A DNA stretch of 64,000 nt. Source: Pomphorhynchus laevis. Taxonomy: Eukaryota; Acanthocephala; Palaeacanthocephala; Echinorhynchida; Pomphorhynchidae. The translations under genes and the position numbers were made by a program. Where the stretch lies: assembly GCA_012934845.2 (NCBI GenBank), contig WNNJ02002313.1, forward strand, positions 1 through 64,000, in the 5' to 3' direction. This document shows positions 57,201 to 64,000 of this stretch, one piece after another. Within the stretch, counting starts at the first letter, position 1. Every line of letters begins with the position of its first letter. The notes beneath the pieces are model-generated. The model searched no databases. It was given only the letters and a program-made list of their open reading frames with translations, and was not told where the DNA came from.

Positions 57201-60200
57201 ATTCCTTTAGGTTGAAAACGTATTAACTGCCAGCACGTGTGTATCATGCAACTCTCCAAAATGTAAGTCTTTTCCGCTATGTTTGAATGTCTTTCATCAA
57301 CCATTTTTCGAGTTGCATTGTTTTCTTTATGCAATGTCTGTATTTTACATAATGAGAAAATTTAAATTTTTGACTACTGACAACATTACTGTCTTATAAA
57401 TATGAACGTCTTTTTGCTAGTTTCCGTAGTTCGATACACAGTCAATTAAGTACACAGTCAATATTTTTCAGCTTTGGAGTTTTATAATGTTAGATACTAT
57501 ATTTTTAATATACAATTTGCATAATCTATTGGATTCTTTAAATGGTATTTCACATTTGCAATACATCTTTTTCTGCGGATCATCTAAATTGATTCGTTTT
57601 CCTTCTCGCTGCCCATTCATTTTTGCATAGTTATGAAGCTTAATATGGTGCATATGTGATCTTTTTTCTCATAGAGTAATGCATAACAAACCATCTCCGA
57701 AAATATTTGGCGAAACATCATCATCCTTGACTTTTAAGCCTGCTTTGCTTCTTTTTTGCTTTTACGTTCGTGGAATGACCGATGGTAAATGAACGTCTTT
57801 GACACCTTTTATGCTATGTACGGCAAAATATGTTAGCTATTGATTTCACTAATTAATAAACGAGTTATAACATATACGTTTAAAATTTTCTTTTATATCG
57901 TTAAAGTGCTTACCGAAAGCAACCGTCGACAGTTAAATTATTGTCTCTATAATTGTGTACTGTTAACTTCACCACAACCAATGAACAACAACAATCAAGT
58001 CCACTTATAAATGCGTTTCTTACCACAACCGTCACATAAAATAGTTACATCAGGTTAATTACGCTGTTGTTTCAAGGATTTGGACTTGAAGCTTATAAGT
58101 TTTCTGTTTATTTAATTTTTGTTCAATCAGTGACGTTAGTTGAAATTTATCAACTAGCAATTAGTAAACTTTTGGTAAGTTTACTTTCAAACGTAACAGT
58201 AATTTTGTTTAAATATGCGTGCTCATCATCAAATTTGCAGTAGACAAGATAATTTGTAAGTAAAACTGTTTTTTTAAGACGATTACTTTGATAAAAAATT
58301 CTTATTGTATTAAACTTTCTCACTAAACGCATACCATGAGTTGTTTTGCTAATAATGGTTCTCCCGTTTAACGAATTCTCATCTTAAAGGTTATCATGTT
58401 TTGTGCATTGATTGCTTCGTATGTGAAACGATGCACTCGTTTGCAGATTTTTTGTAAAAGTTTTAATCGTTCTTGCGTTCTCTACAATTTCTCTACAGGC
58501 AGTTCTTCGCTTTTTTCTGTTACATTTGCTTTCGTTGTTTTGTTTGAACCAGATTTAAAGTTTTGATGAATTTTTTTCCTCATTTAGCTTGTTGTAAATG
58601 TGTAACTTAACAATTGAAAGTTATTTATTAAATTATGCTAAATATTAAACACACCTTTGTGCGATTGTGCTTTTTTCATTGTGCATGATATGTTATCTTG
58701 AGTTTTATATTAATGCTTTCAATCTTTCTGTTTTTAGCGTACGCAAGCAATTTTGAACCTAATGCAGATTCTAATATTTTCGCTTCCAAAAGTAACCAGT
58801 CAAATAATGATAAGACAAATCTGAAACCTTCATTCAATCCATCGAGGTATCTATATCAGTTTACTCTTTTTTCTCTCAATTGATTGATTTTTTAATGAAC
58901 ATTCGCTGATTTTCTGTGAATTTGACTTTTTTTTTATCATTTGGGCGTCGAAAGAAAAAATCTGAAATTGAGCGGTATTTTTAATTTCTGTCATTCAACT
59001 AATTTTGATGGATACATTTTATCCTAATATGTTTCGACAAGCATTGATGTACTCGTTTATGTTTGCAAAGCTGCTTTTTTGTGGATTTTTCTCATTGCTT
59101 TTTGTTTTCAACAAACGATTAATTATAAATGGAGGCTTTTCTGATAAATTTATAATCCGACGTTAGAATTCAAGTTTTCTAAAACGCTTAGACATCGATC
59201 GATGGGAATCATTCGTTTTTTTCAACAATGACTACAAGTAATGTCACTAATTATACATCAATGTTAGATATTTTTATAAATCTTGTTTCATATTTTTCTT
59301 CACAGGAAGAAAAATATGCGATTACTTATAAAAATACAGATTTGAAACATTTTTCGGGTTCTTGCATTATCTTACTTCCTTCAAACATAACAATCGCGTG
59401 TCACGGCTCTTAAATCAAATTTATAAATTTATATTCTTTTGCACTAAATGTCGGATAAATAGTGAAAATTTTAATTCTGAACCTATGACATGATTCTAAT
59501 TGAATAGGATGGCCTTTTTTCATTTCTTTTATTATATAATCGTGTTTTTTTTAATTCCCCGAGTATTTAATCCTCAGTGGTTTTTATAAAATTTAGTGTT
59601 TATTCAGATAAATTAATAGATTTGCGATATTAATTCTTATTTTAGTCCTGGCGCAATTACAACCCGACTCTGTGTTTGAAATAATAATGAGGATTTTGAA
59701 TCACAAATAGCATTTTGTTTTACGAATCGAGGCAACATAATTACTTTGGTTAGATTTCGAAATTAAAAAATGAATTTGTTAAGTACTGATATTTCTAAAG
59801 TGTTTTCAGATTCACAACATATCTCGACTTATAGGTCTGAGTGTTGAATTAAGAATAGAAAAATAAAGCATTTTGGTAATTAACAATTTTCGGAAAAAAG
59901 GAATTTTTTTTATAAAAAATAAATATTTGTAGAATACATTTTTTGAATTAATCAGTTTAATATATCTGAAATAGAAAAAGATCGCAGATTTTATTGTATT
60001 TCAAATTTCTTTGGCAGTAGCGAAGAGGGATAATGGTAGCAAAGTTCGAATCGTAAATAATAAATTTAGAATAAAAATCTTGATTGTTTTACAGTTTTTT
60101 CACGCTAAGAATGCTATGACGAGAACTTGTTGGGCTCACCGCAGATAAAGGCAAACATTTCAAATAATTCATTTACATAAGAACATCACTATAATTATTT

Positions 60201-63200
60201 TTGTGAATTTTTTAAAAACATCTTATGACTATTTTCCTTCAAAACTACATGCAAACCAGGTGTGGTTTATTCGGGATGCACCAATTATATGCTCTGCATG
60301 TAGAAGTGAATTGAAAAGAGAAAAAACTTGTTGTTACTTATATCTTAGAATAAGATGCCACCAGCATCCTGGGTGTAGAAAGTATGTTTCTCTATTAGTC
60401 AATAGGTATTTAGTATTGCCGGTTTAAAAATAAGTCAGATTTTTAACTTAGACGAAAATATGTAGACGTTATGTAGACGCATATCTACATATTAAAAACA
60501 ATCAAGGCAGAATTCATAAGTGGTAAAAATTGATTGGCATATTCCAGATTTGAGAAATGCAAATATAAAAATGTGAATTTTATTTTAAAAATAAAAAAAT
60601 TAGGCATCTTATCAAAATTCAGCGTTGAAACATGATAACATAGCTGCTGTTCCTCCTGATAACCTCTAATCCTTATTTTAATACATTGTATGTGTTATTC
60701 ATTAGTCAATTCATAAAAATTGACTTTTTTTCAATTTTGACTTTATATAAATATATAAATTGTATAAAATCTTATATCATTATTTATCTTTATTTTTAAT
60801 TTATAGTGTAAAAAATACGTAGACTCAATTCTCTGATTCATTAATAGCAATAATCAGAAGTTATTTGCCTACAGTTTACTCTACAAAGAAACAATTTAAT
60901 TTGTTATGCTTGCATAAAAGACGTAATGCAGTTGTTGTCTTGAAAATTGATATAGATATGTGGAAACGTTTCATCGCATTGAGTGATTTTAGAATTTTTT
61001 GGTCGACTATAAAATAGGATTTTGTTATAAGATCTTTGAAGATTTGAGAATTCTTAGAAAATCTAAAAGGATCTTTTAAGAAAGAAGACTTCAAACTAAT
61101 CTTTACTGCATCAGTTGAGTTAAATCTGTATTTCAATTTGAAATAATATACAATCCCCTTGGTTTTATCTATTTATGATGAACATAATGAACTGATTAAC
61201 TCAATTAAAATCTTAAATAATCATTTTTGATTTGATTTTTCGCTCAATTTTTTCAATAACTGCCAATTACCAGCATGTTATTCCATATATTAATGAACGT
61301 GTTTTTAAGCAATGAAAGGCACATGATATTTCATTAGTAATAAGTTTACGTTTTTCAAAATAACTTTTCCCTTATCAGTAACATTATGAATAGCTATTTA
61401 TTTTTGTTGTTGTTCTTCCCTTTTGCTTACTTCAATTTTACAAATTTCATATTTTTTAGTAGTTTGTTTTGTTGTCGTTTGCTAAATTGCTTCAAACATC
61501 TTATATTTACATGCTCATATTTTCTTTAATGTAAGAATTGGGTCACGTCAAGAGTCCCAATCTTGCTCTCTTTGTAGTCAGTTCATGAGAGTCGGATATT
61601 TTTGCTGAAAAATGCCTTGACAGTATTTTTTGAAATTTTTTAATTAGATAATTTGATGTTACATTTAAATGGTAAGTCTGTTAGCAGTTGATGGATTGTG
61701 TAGTTGTTCGTTTATCTAACTTTCATTTTTCGATCATTGTAGTTCTGTTACCTTAATACTCGACACCTGATGCAAATAGTTTTAGCCTTATGCTTCACTT
61801 CTGACCGCCGTCTATTCAGTTTATCGTACTTTGACAATATTGATCCTCAACATTGCAGCGACAGTGTTTTTGTAGTAATGTTTTTTATATTAATATGATA
61901 TTTCATGTTAAAATACTTAATCATATTTGAACGAATTATCAGAAAAATAATTCATTTAGTTAAAATCGCCTTCACTATTTGAACAAATTTTTTAATATCA
62001 CCTAATGACTCATTTTGCTTTAAAATTTGAATAAAAAAGGAAAATAAAAAAATATATTTATTAAATCAATGCACTTGTAATGTCTTGTGTAATGTTACTC
62101 GTTTTGTTTGGCTTTGTAAGATATAATTTATATTTAAATACATTAAAGTTTTAAAATGCTATCTATAAAACCCAATTTTGCTTTGCATAACAGCAATTCC
62201 TCACCGTTTTTGTTCAATTTTTCAAAATCAAATCAATCCAACGAATTTACTAATATATTCGGATCGAGAAACAACAACAGTGAAACATCTACAAACGTTC
62301 CTGCATCAAAACCGTTGTTTAGCTATTTACATAGCAGTAGTTCAGATGAACAAAAGCGTATATTCGGTCAGGATCCGTTTTCGTTTGCAAATACAAGTGC
62401 TGATAAGAAGGAAACAACACTCGGTGTTGATTCCAATAAAGCCGATGAAGGATCGGAAAAATTGTTGTTTGCTGATAAGTTTAAAGGTAGTGGATTTTCA
62501 CTGACGTCATTGGCAGATCAGAAGTGCAAAACGACAACGCCTCTATTTGGCCAGCATTCGGATTCATCACAACGAGCCGTGTTTGGAGCATCGAAATCAT
62601 TGTTTACTCAGCAAAACAAAGCAATTGTAGAAGGAGATGACGGAATTATCGCAACACAAAATGATAACGCAAACGATCAAGATAATGATCCACATTTTGA
62701 ACCCGTTATTGACATGCCAAAAGCGGTCCCAGTGGTTACCGGAGAAGAGGGACTATCTGAAAAGTTTTGTGCACATGCAAAGCTTTTCAGATTTTCGACT
62801 GATAAATCTTCTGGTTCCGGACAGTGGAAAGAACGTGGTCAAGGCACTATGAAAATTCTTGCTGATGACGAAGGACGTCATCGTGTTTTATTCCGTCGTG
62901 ACCAAGTTCATAAACTGGTTTGTAATCATTATGTATCATCTGAGATGAAACTTCTTCCTCATGCCCAACGTGAAAACTCTTTTCTCTGGCTTTGCCGTGA
63001 TTTTAGCGAAGATGCTAAAGGGAAAACTGAACAGTTTTGCATAAGATTCAAGGTATATTTGATTTTGCCAGTTTTGTATAATCATATTCTTTGATTTTAT
63101 TATAAAAGTCTGCCGATAGTGCAAAGGAATTTCAATCAGTGTTCACTCAGGCCATCTCTGAAGGTATGTTTTGTTTGGCACGTTTTATTGTCTTTTTTTC

Positions 63201-64000
63201 TTCCAGATAATTATTAATTGAAATATTTTTTGCAGCTCAAAAAATTTCTCCAGTTGCTTCTACTGCTAGCATCTCAGCATCGCATGGTAACGGTGATTAT
63301 AGAGTTATCGACACTGCGTTGCAAGATTCCCAACAATCCTCACCAATAAGTCTCGTGAAAAAATCTTCGCAAAACGGATGGAAATGTTCAACATGCCTGG
63401 TATGTGTACCTTACTATTTTTGTCTACATTCAGCTTAACTGTTTCAAATATTCTCAATCAACCATAGTTTACGTTGCTTTATTCCTTTAGGTTGAAAACG
63501 TATTAACTGCCAGCACGTGTGTATCATGCAACTCTCCAAAATGTAAGTCTTTTCCGCTATGTTTGAATGTCTTTCATCAACCATTTTTCGAGTTGCATTG
63601 TTTTCTTTATGCAATGTCTGTATTTTACATAATGAGAAAATTTAAATTTTTGACTACTGACAACATTACTGTCTTATAAATATGAACGTCTTTTTGCTAG
63701 TTTCCGTAGTTCGATACACAGTCAATTAAGTACACAGTCAATATTTTTCAGCTTTGGAGTTTTATAATGTTAGATACTATATTTTCACAATTTGCATAAT
63801 CTATTGGATTTTTTAAATGGTATTTCACATTTGCAATGCATCTTTTTCTGCGGATCATCTAAATTGATTCGTTTTCCTTCTCGCTGCCCATTCATTTTTG
63901 CATAGTTATGAAGCTTAATATGGTGCATATGTGATCTTTTTTCTCATAGAGTAATGCATAACAAACCATCTCCGAAAATATTTGGCGAAACATCATCATC
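47123..64000 (+). CDS. RanBP2/Nup358-like nucleoporin, at least 22 exons, 3' end outside window
   Basis: Role by family: Ran-GTP binding at the cytoplasmic face of the nuclear pore. Exons: 47,123-47,206; 47,269-47,505; 47,946-48,011; 48,059-48,281; 49,183-49,389; 50,762-50,994; 51,062-51,224; 52,024-52,127; 53,327-53,378; 53,434-53,548; 53,639-54,353; 54,861-54,915; 54,970-55,033; 55,830-56,772; 56,829-56,883; 56,956-57,119; 57,211-57,262; 58,738-58,846; 62,149 (or 62,194)-63,052; 63,109-63,163; 63,236-63,399; 63,491-63,542. Reading phase agrees at every junction, giving about 1,605 codons with no stop. Three RanBDs, three RanBP2-type zinc fingers and FG motifs identify the family. The N-terminal TPR part of vertebrate Nup358 is not visible; it may be upstream or absent. 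Confidence 0.85.
49183..49389 (+). CDS. nucleoporin exon 5: S/T/P-rich linker
   Basis: Reads CLPDFQNASFDSIRASAK then Ser-, Ala- and Thr-rich sequence and SKFALFNKQEPS. Low complexity, typical of nucleoporin linkers. Phase 1 on both sides, matching exons 4 and 6. Confidence 0.7.
50026..50240. repeat. tandem repeat in nucleoporin intron 5
   Basis: TTTAGT(T/G)ATAAAGTTTC then TTTACATTGACATATAATT and TTGTATCTTTAGTAATAAAAG recur 134 bp apart. Just upstream (49,811-49,880) a shorter repeat of CGCAATCGTATTGTATCATT also occurs twice. Confidence 0.7.
50762..51224 (+). CDS. nucleoporin exons 6-7: possible diverged PH/RanBD-like domain
   Basis: About 130 residues across a 67-bp intron, with beta-strand-like segments (NGRISVNLADSTLAL, KIFLTLNLVPYSLLVNG, RHSFVLVFDTSG) and an end VEKYLKALHPF that recalls the VEKFVALFE end of the RanBD at 54,340. 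It lacks the RanBD signature residues, so this is a guess from strand pattern and position only. Confidence 0.5.
52024..53378 (+). CDS. nucleoporin exons 8-9: first RanBP2-type zinc finger, split by a 1.2-kb intron
   Basis: Exon 8 ends WVCEHCE and exon 9 carries NKNSSSQLECSVC: together W-x-C-x2-C-x10-C-x2-C with the conserved Asn four residues after the second Cys. Family role: binding Ran-GDP or other protein partners. The intron falls exactly one residue after the second Cys, as in the later fingers. The intron (52,128-53,326) shows no gene. Confidence 0.8.
53057..53152. repeat. 93-bp intronic repeat, copy 1 (nucleoporin intron 8)
   Basis: Starts ATTAAGTTTTTACTTGTC and ends TTTTTATGGCTAAA. 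It recurs with one substitution seen at 54,562-54,655 in another intron of the same gene. Confidence 0.8.
53434..53548 (+). CDS. nucleoporin exon 10: acidic Asp/Gly/Ser stretch
   Basis: Reads DDEYSSSDGDDGSGNDSND then DYDYDDEDCSGESDF. An Asp-rich segment directly after the zinc finger, phase 1 to phase 2. Acidic patches precede RanBDs in Nup358 proteins. Confidence 0.7.
53639..55033 (+). CDS. nucleoporin exons 11-13: FG linker and first Ran-binding domain
   Basis: A Ser-rich linker with MSLFGQQQ is followed by RanBD 1 (about 54,080-54,915): GQGTIKILIDQLGRRRIF, KLVCNHFITVQMKLLP, FTWIGKDFSEVPDG, VEKFVALFE, and in exon 12 PEDMQSFKTTFESCF. It is the most diverged of the three RanBDs: the WKERG motif reads FKDVG and RRDQ reads NLDTQ, so Ran affinity may differ. 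Exon 13 is a short basic linker. Confidence 0.85.
54562..54655. repeat. 93-bp intronic repeat, copy 2 (nucleoporin intron 11)
   Basis: Second copy of 53,057-53,152. No inverted ends or coding potential; probably part of an older local duplication or a short mobile sequence. Confidence 0.8.
55830..56883 (+). CDS. nucleoporin exons 14-15: FG repeats and second Ran-binding domain
   Basis: FG motifs: ISFGSKS, LLFGCTQ, PLFGQSS, PLFGQHS, AVFGASK. RanBD 2: AKLFRFSTDK, WKERGQGTMKILADDEGRHR, FRRDQVHKLVCNHYVSSEMK, SFLWLCRDFSED, EQFCIRFK, ending in exon 15 with NAKEFQSVFTQAISE. All hallmark residues (KERG, RRDQ, NHY, W, F-K) are present, so Ran-GTP binding is expected. Confidence 0.9.
56082..57725 (+). 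repeat. tandem duplication in the nucleoporin gene, first copy
   Basis: Matches 62,362 to the right edge, exons and introns alike, with about ten differences in the roughly 670 coding bases compared by eye and one 5-bp indel near 57,510. The left breakpoint is inside an FG codon pair (TATTCGGTCAG). Confidence 0.9.
56956..57262 (+). CDS. nucleoporin exons 16-17: second zinc finger
   Basis: Ser/Ala-rich spacer, then WKCSTCLVENVLTASTCVSC: W-x-C-x2-C-x10-C-x2-C with Asn at the expected place. The 91-bp intron lies one residue after the second Cys, identical to the first finger. Confidence 0.9.
58738..58846 (+). CDS. nucleoporin exon 18: short linker
   Basis: Reads YASNFEPNADSNIFASKSNQ and then NKT/LKPSFNPS-like sequence. 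Acceptor TTTTTAG, donor GTATCT. Phase 1 in, phase 2 out, which fits exon 17 and exon 19. Confidence 0.6.
60203..60427 (+). pseudogene. possible Merlin/ISXO2-like transposase N-terminal fragment
   Basis: 74 residues with VWFIRDAPIICSACRSEL followed by RIRCHQHPGCRKYVS. A zinc-ribbon of the form C-x2-C ... RC-x4/5-CRK-x-S is typical at the N-terminus of IS1016/ISXO2-type (Merlin) transposases. No catalytic DDE part was found. Low confidence. Confidence 0.3.
60615..60720 (+). repeat. copy of the structured PLE tail in a nucleoporin intron
   Basis: GAAACATGATAACATAGC, GTTCCTCCTGATAACCTCTAAT and TTCATTAGTCAATTCATAAAAAT match the tail at 13,770-13,860. No RT is attached here. Confidence 0.6.
62149..63163 (+). 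CDS. nucleoporin exons 19-20: FG linker and third Ran-binding domain
   Basis: The first 70 residues (NFALHNSNSS, NIFGSRNNN, RIFGQDPF) are unique. From QDPFSFANTSADKKE onward the exon is a near copy of exon 14, with two amino-acid differences by eye (VPVI to VPVV and GGWKE to GQWKE). Exon 20 has SADS for SADN. Both possible acceptors (62,148 and 62,193) give the same phase. Confidence 0.85.
62362..64000 (+). repeat. tandem duplication in the nucleoporin gene, second copy
   Basis: Offset 6,280 bp (6,275 after a small deletion). It continues past the window, so the duplicated unit is probably the whole 6.28 kb and more copies may follow. Confidence 0.9.
63236..63542 (+). CDS. nucleoporin exons 21-22: third zinc finger
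   Basis: Same sequence as exons 16-17 at the protein level except DYGV to DYRV. Same intron, same splice sites, offset 6,280 bp. Confidence 0.9.

Larger units (their letters stand above)
58847..62148. other. 3.3-kb nucleoporin intron 18
   Basis: AT-rich. Contains a possible DNA-transposon relic (60,203) and a PLE-tail copy (60,615). The rest shows no gene or repeat that I recognise. Confidence 0.5.

Noticed and set aside
60876-61136. 86-residue minus-strand frame in intron 18
   Set aside because: Phe/Lys/Ile-rich with no motif; most likely chance in AT-rich DNA, though a decayed transposase cannot be excluded.

Overview
The window looks like a piece of an AT-rich invertebrate (metazoan) genome. 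It has spliceosomal introns with GT-AG ends, a nucleoporin gene, and a dense graveyard of non-LTR and Penelope-like retroelements. I cannot name the species. The retroelement mix (CR1-like, L2-like, RTE, R2-type and Penelope-like) fits several invertebrate phyla. I see no tRNA, rRNA, CRISPR or prokaryotic operon structure.

Layout. Positions 1-14,650 hold Penelope-like elements (PLEs), small repeats and foldbacks. One PLE with LTR-like repeats (431-3,401, minus) stands in tandem with a truncated PLE (6,488-7,296, minus). An RTE LINE (3,402-6,487) sits between them with a 17-bp target-site duplication, and an inverted PLE tail follows. A second PLE family (7,963-10,941, plus) carries hammerhead-ribozyme cores in both of its terminal repeats. 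A Penelope-type RT with no visible GIY-YIG domain lies at 12,795-13,670. Positions 14,650-28,860 and 31,050-37,680 are a nest of CR1-like LINEs; one L2-like LINE and one opposite-strand CR1-like LINE are inserted into older copies. The best-preserved LINE is 33,740-37,680, with overlapping ORF1 and ORF2. Positions 37,930-43,740 hold L2-like LINEs interrupted by a reverse L2-like piece and by a hammerhead-bearing foldback with a 13-bp target-site duplication. Positions 43,740-46,700 hold two different R2-type (restriction-like-endonuclease) LINE 3' ends.

From 47,123 to the right edge lies the one clear host gene. It is a RanBP2/Nup358-like nucleoporin with at least 22 exons, whose phases agree at every junction. 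The order is coiled coil, FG-type linkers, RanBP2 zinc finger, acidic stretch, Ran-binding domain (RanBD), FG linker, RanBD, zinc finger, FG linker, RanBD, zinc finger. The last visible RanBD-zinc-finger module is a nearly identical copy of the one 6,280 bp upstream, introns included, so the gene is growing by tandem module duplication. The gene runs off the right edge.

The most interesting signals are: (1) hammerhead-ribozyme cores in at least three different sequence contexts, including a small foldback insert with a target-site duplication; (2) a 362-bp-period, retrozyme-like direct repeat beside the PLEs; and (3) the recent module duplication in the nucleoporin gene.
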